Below are positions 34,858 to 46,873 of a DNA stretch of 64,000 bases, piece after piece; the stretch's first letter is position 1, and the number at the start of each line of letters is the position of its first letter. The notes under the pieces are model-generated. The model was not told where the DNA came from. It was given only the letters and a program-made list of their open reading frames with translations, and did no database searches. Origin of the DNA: Prostheceraeus crozeri (taxonomy: Eukaryota > Platyhelminthes > Polycladida > Euryleptidae); the NCBI GenBank assembly GCA_907163375.1, contig CAJQUW010001979.1, forward strand, positions 372,001-436,000. The letters run 5' to 3'. The position numbers and the translations under genes were made by a program.

Positions 34858-35025
34858 GGGGAATATCACTTTTCTGCCAGGTCTGGAAGAAGTCTGCCTT
34901 AAAAGTGCAATCAAAATCATAAAAATGACAAATCTCATTTTGAGTTTTGAAATGAATGTTGGATTGCATTACGTTATTAAGTGTACCAAATCGGAAGCAC
35001 CTGGATCTACATAAACAAATGGGCG
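34858..35025. repeat. Local duplication, copy 2
   Basis: Second copy of the block at 33430-33597, about 1.43 kb away in direct orientation. Confidence 0.75.
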
Positions 35026-35258
35026 TTAACATGCGGCTAGAAGCCACAAAAGAATGCACTGCACAGACCCAGTTCGCAGCGGTAATGAGAAAATAGTACG
35101 TAATATTTGATGTTTCTCTTCTTAATAAATTCATAACATTATTGCAAAAAACCGCAAACAAAGAGTTATGAAAACGAGCTTTATTGACTCTGTTAATATC
35201 ATTAATTAATAATTAATTAATTAATAAAAAAATAATAATGATTTTGTTAATATGTTAG

Positions 35259-35574
35259 CTTGAAAATGGTCTATGTACAGAAGACCGAAACGTCGCCGTC
35301 AATAAAATGTAAATATTTTGCAATAAAATGGTAATCATTCATCATCATCAAAACATTGACAACAGCAGAATTACAACAATATAAAAGAGCGGAAAAACTA
35401 CTGAATAAATGTATCAAATTGGAAAAAGACATTCAATTTAACATCACATGTGAAGAAAAACAATTTATTACCAAATTATACGAAGATCAGTAAAAAGAAT
35501 CAACACAAAGAACATCACAAATTAGCAGAAAAATTTCAATCAAACCTTGTAGGCCTTGAGATAAAAAACTTACA

Positions 35575-35575
<1 letters not shown>
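35259..35575 (+). mobile_element. Penelope-like element 5' relic with hammerhead-like motif
   Basis: At 35259-35300, CTTGAAAATGGTCT, a loop, AGACCGAAACGTCGCC imitates a compact hammerhead (helix II GGTCT/AGACC, GAAAC, GTC) with a damaged first core box. Shortly after, a helical, Lys/Glu-rich open stretch (TLTTAELQQYKRAEKLLNK...) resembles the start of a Penelope-like ORF behind its terminal repeat. Non-functional. The assignment is inferred. Confidence 0.4.

Positions 35576-35578
<3 letters not shown>

Positions 35579-35629
<51 letters not shown>
35579..35629. repeat. (TA)n microsatellite
   Basis: A run of about 24 TA units immediately left of the mariner element. The right side is also (TA)n, as expected for insertion into TA. 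Confidence 0.95.
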
Positions 35630-35631
<2 letters not shown>

Positions 35632-37706
35632 AGGTGTTTCAAAAGTAGGCTAACAGTAGAAATTGGCCTTGAAAAGCTATGTCTTAATGCTATAGATTAA
35701 TAAGCTATGTCATAATAATCTTTTTCACGATGCCACAGATAGCTAATATGCCTTGTATTCGTAAGGGGCAAAAATTCAATACTCTTTGACATCGCGTAAA
35801 TCATATTAAAATATCTCATGATCTCCAGTGTTTTCATGCCTACATATTTCACTACAACCCAATTTGAATCTATACCGATCATGAGAAGTCGAATAACTAT
35901 CCAACATCTATCAAAAAAAATTATTAGGAAACCATGTAAACAAGATAGTAGTTGTTTCAGTGTTACTGCGGAGAAGGAAGAACAGCTGACATTCGAATGT
36001 CCTCCGCGCCCCTCAGCCTGGTGCACGAAGACGCTGTCGTCAACACAAGAGAGGGAGGCGAAGAAGGAAGAACAGCTGACATCCAAATGTCCTTCACCTT
36101 TGTTAATTCCAGCCTCCTCTTAGACCATCGTCAGAAGCTTCTGACGATGGCCTAGAGGAGGCTGAAATTAATAAAGGTATTAACATTAAAACAACTACCA
36201 TTTTGTTTGCTTGGTTTCCTAACAAAAAAATGAACAAATGAATAACCAAGGCCTATTCAACATATCAAAAAATTAATCAACTTAAAGTTGCAAAAATTCA
36301 CGAACGCAAATGCTCAAAATGTCCACCATGGACATCGGCACATTCTTGTAGTCTTTCGGCCACACTGTGGCACACAGTTCTGCATAAGTTCCTGTCATCA
36401 CTGATCTCTTGACAGGCATCTGTGATGTAGGAGCGGAGTTGAGAAAGTGTGTGAGGTTTTCGTCCGTACACTTTCTCCTTTACAACGCCCCAAAAGAAAA
36501 AGTCCATCGGAGTTAGATCGGGAGAGCGAGGAGGCCAAAGGATGCTACCACATCTCCCGATCCACTTTCCTGGAAAAGTGTCATTCAGATAGCTTCTGAC
36601 ACTCACTGCAAAATGCGCTGGTGCACCATCCTGCTGAAAGTACAGCTCATTGAAGTTGTTCAATGACTGCATCTCAGGAATCGCAAAGGATTGGAGCATT
36701 TGAAGGTACACCTCAGCCGTCACAGTTCTTTCAAAAAATACTGGCCCAATCACACCGTTGCTTGACATACCGGCCCAGACGGTTAAGCCAGGCTGGTTCA
36801 GCTCATTTGTTGATACCATGTGCGGATTTTCAGGGAACCAGTAGACACAGTTATGTCTATTTACGTGACCTGATAGTTTGAAACTGGCTTCGTCAGACCA
36901 AACTATCTTGTCAAGCAAATCTGGGTTCTCCCGAATTTCCGACAACATGAGCACAGCAAACTGCAAGCGTCGTTCAGCATCATCCGGTAGAAGGTGCTGC
37001 AACAGTCTGGGTCGGTATGGTTTCAACTCAACTTTCCTCATCAGTCTCCAAGTAGAGCTTAGAGAAATGTCCAACTCCAATGAGGCTCTTCTTGTTGACT
37101 TCTTCGGACTTCGGACTTTGAACAAATGTTTGGGCCACTAGCTCCTCGTTTGATGTTATTGAAACTGATCGAGGGCGTCCTGACTTCGGTGCATTCTCTA
37201 CCGAACCGGTCTTTTCAAATTTATCTCGAATGCGATAAATAGCAAATCTTGATGGAGGATTGCTGTGAAAGGCATCTCTCCATTCCATTCGCACCTTTTC
37301 AGCATTCTTGTTTTTCCAAAAGGATTTCAAAATCCATTTTCTCTGATCATCTTTTAGATGACCTGACATGACAGAAGCAGCAAATTCAAAAAAGCTTCAG
37401 CTTGTTTAATTCACTTCAAGTCAAACTAACAGTGTTTGATTCAAATCAAATTAATTGAACATATCCATGTACGTAATGTCAGATTGGTGCTATATCTTGT
37501 CCATGATAGATTTCAAAATTCCTTTGCCAATGGAATGCTACTGCATAGACTTCTAAATGATAGTAGCAATTACTTCGAAGTCTATGGCTCATGTTGGACT
37601 GATCATGGATATCCATCGACTGATTCAGGTGTAAATCGCCAATAGAACGGTCAACATAGATTTCCTAGGGCAAAATCAACTGTTAGCCTACTTTTGAAAC
37701 ACCTTG
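35630..37706 (-). mobile_element. mariner-like transposon with DD41D signature
   Basis: Perfect 28-bp inverted ends begin CAAGGTGTTTCAAAAGTAGG, inserted in a (TA)n tract. The - strand transposase lies in two frames: 37369-~37110 (MSGHLKDDQRKW, RFAIYRIRDKFEKTG, SGRPRS: paired HTH domain) and ~37125-36298 (catalytic domain). Catalytic residues are WSDEASF (residue 78 of the second frame), FQQDGAPAH (Asp166) and PDLTPMDFFFWG (Asp208), i.e. 41 residues between the last two Asps. A tandem 7-bp duplication (AGTCCGAAGTCCGA on the - strand, near 37113) accounts for the single frameshift. Everything else looks whole, so the element is young. DD41D is known from rosa-like mariners. Confidence 0.92.
35924..36222. 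mobile_element. Inverted-arm element nested in the mariner
   Basis: Outer inverted ends are TTAGGAAACCATGTAAAC / GTTTGCTTGGTTTCCTAA, continuing through AGTAGTTGTTT. Near its right side is a near-perfect palindrome at 36110-36164 (CAGCCTCCTCT...TTCTGACGATGGCC...GAGGAGGCTG). A ~31-bp direct repeat (GAAGGAAGAACAGCTGAC...) occurs at 35972 and 36062. The right arm reads CTGACGATGGCCTAGAGG then GGCTGAAAT, like a damaged hammerhead helix II region. A related single arm lies at 40784-40875. Confidence 0.6.
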
Positions 37707-37708
37707 TA

Positions 37709-39210
37709 TATATATATATATATACATGTAGAACAATAATTAACTCGGTATTTGGAAATAAATATAAAAACTTATTAAATCAAAATATATATATATATAT
37801 ATATGTATGTTACTGTACTTGGGGCGCAATGCATTATTTTTGCAGCATATGTTAAAATGTCAGAAGCCAGCAAATTGACCATCCCTGCTATCAATTATCT
37901 TGATAGTATTGTTGAATTGATTGAATTACATGATTTATTTGTGCATTCAAAATGCACATCATAAAAATGGAAAAAAGTGATTAAAACTCCATAAACTCCA
38001 TAATACATTTTAAGAAGTTGGCAAACATCAACAATATAGATCTATTTAAATTATTTCTTAACTACTTGTTGAATTATCTTGAGCCTACAAATTACACGCA
38101 ACGAGGTCTTCTTGAAATATTTGAATTTATTACTTTGATCGAGCAAAATGTTTTACAGAGCAATTAGTGATTGATCATTCTTTATTAAGTAAGTGTGTGT
38201 CACCACAAATGTGACAACTTAGTGCAAAGATGCAGCGAAGTCCAAGTGTAGGTTGAACTAAACAACGAGTGCGGGCCAGGAATGATTATTCAATCACTTC
38301 ACTATACCAACTCGACAGCAAAAGACGTCAAAAGTTTGATTCCGAACTAGGCACTATAATATCGAAATCTTTTCGCCGAGAAAATGTCAAGATTAAGTCA
38401 AAACGAAAGCTAAGATTTCATCGTCAAGAATAAGCTATCAGATGTCGAAGGTCCTTGATCTCTTCCCTGTGCAGCTTTCGTAAATAACAATGTTAATTTA
38501 CATCCACTAAATACACAACTACTGTAAAATTCGTAAAATTACCTACATTCTGAAATTTATTTGAAGATTTCAATTTTACGGCATAGAAATCTTCAGTTTC
38601 TATACATTATTGAGATCCAACGTTGAATGATCTACATCTTTGTTGAATGTAAATAAAAGTAATAATGTTCTGATGACTTCAGTCAAGGTCTATCTTAATC
38701 CTACAAAGGCCTGACCCTATTTGGTGGCGAGGAATCTGAGAGGGTGCGAAACTCCTCGGATAATGATCCTCAAAATAACTCAATCTTGCAGAAATTGGCT
38801 ACGCAACATGATGGGCGCAAGTTCTTTCCAGTGATGGAATTGCTTTTGACCAACTCGTTCATCTTCATAAGTTTGATTACGAAAGTTCAGATGAATACAT
38901 CTTGCACGTAGCAGTCGAAACCTGATTTGATGATGTGAATCTAGACTATAAGAAATTTCGTCACATCTCAAAGACAATCACATAAAACAGTTTTTTACAC
39001 ATACAAATATTGTATAATGGTTTACGAAAGTTTAGAACAACTTAAATATTCAATTTCGTTACTACTTTAACGAATTTGAAATCTTGAATGGCTATGAAAT
39101 GCTGCTTTACTACTCAGTATTTTGCGAGCATTGATGTGCTGCATAATTACCCTTTACTTCTAACATTGACAGTATTGACATTGGTATTATTACTTATTAT
39201 TATTAATTTA
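37709..39210. other. Intergenic, AT-rich, short TA runs
   Basis: (TA)n tracts at 37707-37724 and 37786-37803. No gene seen. Confidence 0.45.
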
Positions 39211-39400
39211 TGGTCTCCGTGGCACAGTGGTTAGGTGCTTGGCCTATCGATCTTCTGATCCAGAGGTCGAGCCCCGTAAGTGTCAATGGAAGTCGTCAGG
39301 AAGGGCATCCGGACTAAAAGTACTACAACGCTCCACAAAAATCTGACTATGTCAGCACCGTCCAAGCCCCCAGTATGGGGGAGTAGTGGCGTTAAAAAAG
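39211..39400 (+). mobile_element. tRNA-derived SINE, full copy
   Basis: Head: GGTCTCCGTGGCACAGTGG carries a Pol III A-box match (TGGCACAGTGG), and AGAGGTCGAGCCCC ~40 bp later is B-box-like. Centre: GTCGTCAGGAAGGGCATCCG, shared with the 5' end of the RTE-like LINE at 4898-4925. 3' part: TGTCAGCACCGTCCAAGCC, a CCCCCAGTATGGGGG stem, then GTAGTGGCGTTAAA. Non-coding. Five copies in the window in varied states. Confidence 0.9.
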
Positions 39401-40783
39401 GCTTAGCTATTAATCTATTGCTTTAATATATTATTATCATATAATTACTTATTTATATTATTACTTACTATTCATTACTATTATTATTGCTTACTTATTA
39501 CTTACTTAGTTAACAACTGGGGGAGTCAGATATTAATTTTCTAGATGCAAGTGCAGTATATTATATGATAATAATTTAATAAATCAATAAATGAAAGATA
39601 ATAGGTAATAATATAAGTATACATAATATAATATATAAGTATAATATACATAAGTATATCCCAGTTGCTTTTAAGCTTCTTTACAGATATTACTCATTTG
39701 TACTTATTTCATCACTATCAAAAAAGTTGGCAAATAAAACAATTTTGAAAAATAAAATCATTTAAATCTGCGATATTACCGGTTTCTTGTGCGCTGAGAG
39801 ACAATATGACGGAATTGGAGAGTGACATGAATCGTAAAGACATCTCATTACAGAAATTGATGAGGCAACTTGTATTCAGGTCTGTTCCCATTTTTCAAAT
39901 GAGGAAGAAACTCAATATTTAACTACTCTATAAGTAATTAAATGGTTGCATAAAGCCCTTGTTTTAAATCTGTGAAAAAAGGGACTGAACCCTAACGGAA
40001 CTAGGAAATGAACTATTTTTCTTTGACATAACCATTCACTCTTGATCCACACGTTTGCCGCCATCACCTATGTTCAGACAATGTCAGAACGATGTCATGT
40101 GACATCCATGATAGAAAGTCAGTAGCACGCCATCTGCATGTAGAAAGCTGGTCATTCGAAAAGTAGTTTTTAAAACCGACTTCAAATTTCGATCTTGTAG
40201 CCAGCCAAATATCCTTAAATTTCGAAAGAAAGCTTCCAAATACGCTGAAACTGAAAGTCACAAATTTCAGCTCCTTCGCCACCAGACTTTTTGAGACCTT
40301 TGAAAAAACCTGATCCTCATCCATCGCGGATTTCATGACTGTCAAAGCTGGGAAAGTAATATAAAGTGCGTAAATGTCTACTTGCTCCTGACACAGACGT
40401 GAATCACTGGCCTGGGCTCAGCAGCTTTCACTTTTCGATGGTTGGGTTCGATTCCCAGCCCAGCGAGGCATTTTTCGTGATTGTGCCAGGAGTAATATGC
40501 ATTAAGATATACATGCATGTTCCGTCTTGTTTCAAAATGATTTTAATTCGAAAATCAGACCGTCAACTTTGAAGAAAACGGATGGAGAACTCCTATCAGT
40601 GAGTGAGGTGAGAGCTAAAGATAGCTTCGGAAACACTTAATGAAATTCATGAAGAGATACCACCAATAACATCCACGAAATGAATTATATTTTCAATATA
40701 AAAACAGTAATGGAATTAAAGTTACACAGTATAAGTGATATACATGTAATTGTAAACTGAACTGTATCCTTTGATTAAGTTGA
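39401..40783. other. AT-rich, no gene seen
   Basis: Low-complexity TTACTTA/TATTATT sequence at about 39410-39660. A tRNA T-arm-like GGGTTCGATTCCCAG at 40445 lacks a convincing cloverleaf. Confidence 0.4.
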
Positions 40784-40875
40784 TGTTGGGAAACCAAGTA
40801 GACAAGATGGCAATAATTCTTTTTCTAATATGCTTTATATATTTCGGTCTCCTCTTAGGCCATCATCATCTGCTT
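40784..40875 (-). mobile_element. Single arm of the inverted-arm element family
   Basis: On the - strand: GATGATGATGGCCTAAGAGG, AGACCGAAATATATAAAGC, ... CCATCTTGTCTACTTGGTTTCC. This matches the right arm of the element at 35924-36222 block by block. The GATGATGGCC...CCGAAA arrangement is hammerhead-like. Confidence 0.5.
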
Positions 40876-42780
40876 AACTTAAACAAAATGATTAACCAAT
40901 GTCTTTTCGACACTGTATCCTTTGAATTTGCGCAATTATTTGAATATTGATCTCAACTTGCTAACTCAAATGAATTATGATGACCGCGGGCCGCATTGTT
41001 CAAGTACGAACTAAAAACCACTTCAGGATTTAAAATTGGCAAAGCAACTTTAGTAAGTTGTACAAATGACGTGGTCCATGACAGAAGCTATTTTAGCACA
41101 ATAAGTTTCATACCTCTTGTCGAGAAAAGCAGTGCATGTTCTTCAGAAAAATAATCATTTTTGCTTTGAGAAAAATCTTTATCAAATCTTTATCTGTGAT
41201 TTGGGTTGTCATGAGCCAACTGAAATTGCAATCCAAAGTCATATCTGATTAGTGATGACCGCAATTTTTCCTGCAACGACTGAATCAATTCTTTGTGAAT
41301 TACAGCTAAGCACCATTCAACAGCAAGAAATATTTAGCTGTAAGTACCAACTGATCTTTCAAACTAGATCACAGCTTCAAGCCACGCTGACTATTATTTG
41401 ATAATTGGTGGATTTTACGGCAGATACCTATTAGCACTTGCGAACAAAAGAGTTGACACTCAATTGTCATCCAGGAGCATCTTCACCTATAACAAAAATA
41501 TATCAGATGTGACAGGAAAGAGTAAATCAAAGGGTAATTCGATTAACTTGAATTGTGATATCAAAAATATCATCGAAAAAGTTGTCTCCAGATGTCTATA
41601 GATAACTATAACACGCCCTGTGATAATGACTCACTTCGATGGTCTCTACAGACAACATAAATGAAAATCGTTAAAGTATTGCAAGCTCTCTCAATACCGT
41701 CTTTCTAATATGTCAAGTAGGGAATTACACTATGAATAATGGAAGATAATTTGGGATCCGTTCTCAGAAATATTTCAATATTTCGAAACCATGTGACAGA
41801 AAATTCAAGTTTGGAACTCTATCAGACTTTTGAAAGCGATTGTCCAGACAACATTTTGACATCGATTTTTGATGGAATCACCTTGTGTATGAATATCTCA
41901 AAGAACAGATGGTGACGCTGCGCTAATGGCTAATTCAGCTGCGCCGTGTACGAGAGTTTCTTGATAAGAAGGAGGAATTGAAATCGATTATCCATTATCT
42001 CTTCTTGTTCTGAGTTTTTTAAACGTATAATTGGGTACAAAACGGAGATATCGTAGACATGGAAAACGTTAGATACTCGTTCTTCCTGTGCACAACTAAT
42101 TTTATTTATTGAGGAAATAAAATAGGAGGCATTTATCATATTTTGCACAATACATACAATTCCGCATCATTCGAATCAACCACAGGACTGACTCTCTTCC
42201 TAAGCCGAAATCTAGGAAACTTGATTAAAATTTTCTTGGTCTACTTCGAAAGAACTCCATAACGCAATAAAATGATGTGAATGTTTTCACCGACAATGTT
42301 TGCATCAACTACAAAGTTGTTATCTTAATACTAGCAGTGCGTCGAGCCGACGTAAGGCATATTTTTGACATAATTGCGCTACGGCATGGTACGTACATTG
42401 TAAATATAGTAAATATTGAAATATTTGTTATCTTCACCATCGATAATCATCTTCACATAGTAATCATGTCAGACAGACAAGATTGTCGATAGCCGGCAGT
42501 CAAATTTGCCGGTTATAACATAATATTTTATCATGTTTTTTAAGACGTGCGCGCAGATATATATGTGTTGCAAACCAAGGTTTCGACTCGCTGTCTGACA
42601 AATCCTTAGAACACTATTTTAGTGTTATTATGGACTAAAACGATTTGATCATCTGACCTATGAGATCGAACTTTCTTCTGACATGACAATTTGCCTGCAT
42701 GCATGAAAAGCATGCCCTTTGGTATTCTCTTAATGTAATGTGACCTATGACTTGATAGAATAGAACAGAATAAAATAATC
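40876..42780. other. No gene seen
   Basis: AT-rich and without recognisable frames or repeats. Confidence 0.4.
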
Positions 42781-43530
42781 GTGTCAAGATGCTTGCAATT
42801 GTTGAAAAGACTGGTTGGTGTTGGAGAGCTGGACATGAAGTTCATCGATGCTTTACCTTCTGGAGTCACTATCCCAAGACTTTATGGTCTTCTGAAAATG
42901 CACAAAGCTGAGTGTCCCCTGCGACCTGTCTTGTCAATGTCTGGATCACTGAATCACGAAGAGGCTCGGCTTTTAAGATGCTGAGATCTTGAAGCAGATT
43001 GCATCATTTTGAAGCAAATACACCGTCAAAGACTCTTTCACTTTTTGTGATAGACTTGCTGAGATGACGGCATCAAAGGCTGACGTACAGATGACAGCAG
43101 ACAGCAAGAGTCGTTTCACGATAGAATATCCTCATGCGTGAGATGATGTGTGATAAACTGCATCGATCAGTAATGCGCCGAAGATCGGTCCTAAAGTTCT
43201 CAGTGAGACCAGTCTGACGGAGCTTCTGAAGAAGGTTTCAACTGAAGTCAAATTCCTGTTCGGTGATGAGCACGAGCGGAAGATGGGGTGGCAATGGGCA
43301 GACCTCTATCTGGCTCATTTGCGGATATCTTTGTGAGCTTTCACGATCAACACATGCTTTATTCGACTAAAGCCAAGCTGTATGTAAAATATGCTAGTGA
43401 CGTTTACACCATATCCAACAGCATCGAAGAATTGGCGGCAAGTTTTAGTTATCTCAGCGCAATGCATCCTAGTTTGGCCTACTCTCAGGATAATGAAGAT
43501 TAATTTCTCCATGTTCAGATCTGTGCACGT

Positions 43531-44346
43531 CAGGGTTGAATCCGGGTCGGGTTTGCGTGTCCTTCGGGTTCATGGACCTGGATTGGAAATTTTCTATAGT
43601 CGCTTTTTTGTAGCTTACTTGTAACATTATTGTACATTGTTACGAGGAATCCGGAGATTTGTAGATTTGTATGCACAAATTGTATTACAGAAAAGTGCAT
43701 GACACCAACAAATGTCATTTTCTCAAAAAGAACTTGCGTTGGAATTGGATCTCTTTCAGTGTGTTACTCGACGCACCGACTGAAACGTACAGCGTTCAGG
43801 CACACACTTATCACACACATTGCAAGTGCTGAGTTTAAGACTAGATATAGCTATATGTAGGTCTAGTGGTCTTTGACGCAAGCCTATATAGGATACACTA
43901 CGTTTTTTAGGCCCTAGACCTACAATCTAACTACCGATGCATCAGGGTCTATCGCTTATGGGCCTGCATTAACACAATCGGTCGGCCCTAAAACGTGTAA
44001 GCCTATTAAGTGTACTGAATCTTCTGAATGAGTTATCAGACACGGATCCGCCCATTGTGTAGGCATAGGCCTAAGTATTGATTCTCTTTATAGCTGTGGA
44101 ATTGTGGAAAAAATTTCCGGCTCCGCCCTGTGGGTCAAAAGTTGTCCGGATCCACGGGTCTACCTAACCCGAGGCCTCCGGGTTCTAGGGGTCCAGGTTT
44201 GTCCGGACCCACGAGTCTACCTAACCCGAGGCCTCCGGGTTCTAGGGGTCCAGGTTTGTCCGGGTCCGTGGGTCTACCTAACCCGAAGCCTCCGGGTCGT
44301 CCGGTTTGAGGACACGGACGATCCGGAATGCCCGGATTCAACCCTG
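43531..44346. mobile_element. hAT-like element inside the Penelope-like relic
   Basis: Ends CAGGGTTGAATCCGGG / CCCGGATTCAACCCTG are inverse. An 8-bp TSD with one mismatch flanks them: GTGCACGT (43523-43530) and GTGCATGT (44347-44354). Its right half holds a 57-bp tandem repeat. 816 bp, no transposase seen. Confidence 0.88.
44148..44305. repeat. 57-bp tandem repeat, ~2.7 copies
   Basis: Units start CCGGAYCCACGRGTCTACC and include AACCCGAGGCCTCCGGGTTC. Two full copies and one partial. The 57-bp length is divisible by three, which leaves an open frame through the array that I regard as fortuitous. It is internal to the hAT-like element. Confidence 0.85.
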
Positions 44347-45010
44347 GTGCATGTTCTTCTCATCACTTTGCTCTACGAGACATCAGGTCAATCTATAATT
44401 CGGACCTTATTTCATCAGGTTAGGAGGAAATTCACCGCAGTTCCTGTCAGAGAAAAGTAATTTTGGAGAATATCCTGGTCAAGAATAGTTACCCGCTTTG
44501 GTTTATTCAGAAATACTCAACTGCAACCGACAAGGTTCATACACTAAGGAAGCAGCTATTCTTTCGTCTTCCGCGATCATACGGGCAACAGTCTACTCAG
44601 ATTTCGTGGTGTCGTGAAAGCAGTGGAAAGCTGTAATTGCCAAGTTCATGTTTGTGTGTCATATACGAGACCTCATTTGTGTTCGAATTCTCCTAACGAT
44701 CCCATCCCACTTCTCTATCAAAACAATGTGGTATACAGTTATTTTTGTGGTTGCGGAGCGACCTACATATGGAAGTGTGCGATGGTCCTCCGACTTCGTG
44801 TCAAGGAGCATCTGCCCAAATGTTTGGCCAATTGTGCGATGAGACCTCGATCTACCAATGATCCGTCGTCAAGTGTTAATAAGCACCTTCATCAGTATTC
44901 GCATAGAACTACTGCCTCCGTCAAAGTCTTTACGTCTGTCAGAAAGTGTTGCTCCCAGTGCGAACTTTTTATAGTCGACCGGGTTTTTTAGCCATGAAGT
45001 GGCTAAAGTC

Positions 45011-46817
45011 GGGTTTATGTGTCCAGAATGATCGTATTTTCGTTTCTACCATTCTGTGATATTTTTTCTATTGCTTTCTATTTTTTCTCTTTTTCACTTT
45101 TCATTGTTATCATTTATTTACTCTATTTATTCATTATTTCATTGCGCATTTTTAGCACAATATTCTTCTTCAGGATTACATTTTATTGATTTTTTATATT
45201 TTACTTGCGTTATCAGCATCATTTCATTGTCTGCATTACTGCAGAACATGATCTAATTTTACTTTGACTTTGATTTGCTTATCTCATGCTTTGCTACCCT
45301 CCGTGTTTGACTTTGACTTCCATGTTTGATCCGTGATGCTGTGACGCAGCTACTATTGTCCTTTGTATCTGGTGTGCAATGCCAACTAGCATGAGTAGTT
45401 GTCATGACGGGCTTTGCAACAGCCCACCTTGTGATTTCATTCAGTTCCGTATACGCTCTAATGGAGAACGAACGAAGCGCCGAGCATTCTACGTGTATGT
45501 CGTTTTCATTACTACGCATAATTAAACGAATTATGCTATATCCGGCATTGAATGCCAGATCCAATTTAGCTTTCATAGACCAATAAAATTCCTTGATTGA
45601 ATCCGGAGTTGACCATATTTGGTATGGGAGTTTTAGGCGTGATTGCATTGTCAATTAAAGGGAGGGCGATTAGAAAATAAAAAAGCAATTACGAATGTGT
45701 TGAACTCTCAGTGAGGTATCCTTGCAGTAGTTTCTATACAAGCCAAACTAATAAAATGCATCAAATCATGTTTCCGATTGAGTTTTAATGGCAGCACAGT
45801 CACTAATAGCACTTCACTGTTGCGAGCGTGTCGCAGATCTCTGCACTTTCACAAGAATATTTAAGAATGGATAAAATACTACATCGATTCGTTGTCTAAA
45901 TTAACATGTGCACAACACTTCAAGGGGTCAACACTCCTGCTAGGGCGCCATTGATTTTGTTGTTTGTTATCGAGATTTTATGCATTGACAGAACCAAAGT
46001 TTGTTTTACACCGAAGCAAATAAGATATGATTATCCTAACATGAGGAAAAGTATCTGTAAAGTTTGGATGGAGACAGTGGTAGATGTCATATCATAATAC
46101 GTGTATAAATTTGAAAGTTTGAATATTGATTGCAACTCACAATGAAACCACGATACCATTGCTTGATTTGTCTTCGTGTGAAGTTGGTATTGTTCATAAG
46201 GAAGTTGTAATCTTCCTTTGGAAGTTTTTTCCTTGGCATGCATATGTTACCCATTTAATCAGATCCTCATTGTTCTGCAAAAAGCAAGCCAAGTAATTAG
46301 TCATTAATCGTGAAGTGGGATCACAAGAAAGGCATGTCAAATCTGTCGGAAGTGTACGAGTGGAAAATGGTAAATATATGCTTAGTTTCGAAAAATAAAA
46401 GATTTAGTCTTACTTGATCTTTTGTAATAGAAGATCAAGAAAGGTTTCGTGAAACAAATGATTGAAGGGGGTAGGAGCAATAGAAAAAAACAGTCACGAA
46501 ACATTCTAACTCCCTTCGCTTTTTGACCCTGTGATCTTTTGACGGCTTCTCTTTTGCTTGTCGCTATTATGTATATTTTCCTTCTAAATATTGTCCATTC
46601 GTTCAGCTCTTCTTCTTTACCTTTCTATCTTTCTGTTATTTTTTTGTCATTTTTTACTTAAGCTCGGTAAATTGATGCGAGACATTGATACATTTACTCT
46701 ACCTTACTTTGTCACTTACAATTTATGTAGTTTAGTGCTCTTTTCTGTTTTTGCATTAATCCTTTACCATTTTTATATACAAGACATCATGCTCTCAACA
46801 TATGTTACGGTGATCCT
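45011..46817. other. Penelope-like 3' flank and unassigned DNA
   Basis: T-rich 3' flank of the Penelope-like relic to about 45250. A 131-codon - strand open frame (45259-45654) has no recognisable domain. A short hairpin CTTGATCTT...AAGATCAAG lies at 46412-46440. Confidence 0.35.
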
Positions 46818-46873
46818 GTGGTGAAAGGATATTCTTGCACGTCCTCTAGCGCTAACGTCGCTGGTTCGAACCT
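46818..46873 (+). promoter_or_regulatory. tRNA-like Pol III A-box/B-box pair
   Basis: TGTGGTGAAAGG at 46818-46829 is a loose A-box, and GGTTCGAACCT at 46863-46873 is an exact B-box. Spacing is about 34 bp, normal for tRNA and SINE promoters. A proper cloverleaf is not formed. The B-box overlaps the 5' strand of the hammerhead helix I. Confidence 0.4.

Larger units (their letters stand above)
42785..45010 (+). mobile_element. Penelope-like retroelement relic
   Basis: Parts in order: reverse transcriptase blocks (GELDMKFIDALPSG, IPRLYGLLKMHKAECPLRP at ~42870; MGRPLSGSFADIFV then KLYVKYASDVYTI at ~43290-43410; MHPSLAYS), and after an inserted hAT element (43531-44346) a GIY-YIG-type nuclease region at ~44690-44960 (VVYSYFCGCGATYI, LRLRVKEHL). 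The RLYG.PK.HK...RP.LS motif and the C-terminal GIY-YIG domain identify Penelope-like elements. The copy is broken in many places and old. Confidence 0.85.

Noticed and set aside
40380-40480. Possible tRNA gene (GGGTTCGATTCCCAG T-arm)
   Set aside because: No convincing acceptor, D or anticodon stems upstream.
45259-45654. 131-codon - strand frame
   Set aside because: No recognisable domain, no splice support, ends in a (CAAAGT)-like simple stretch.
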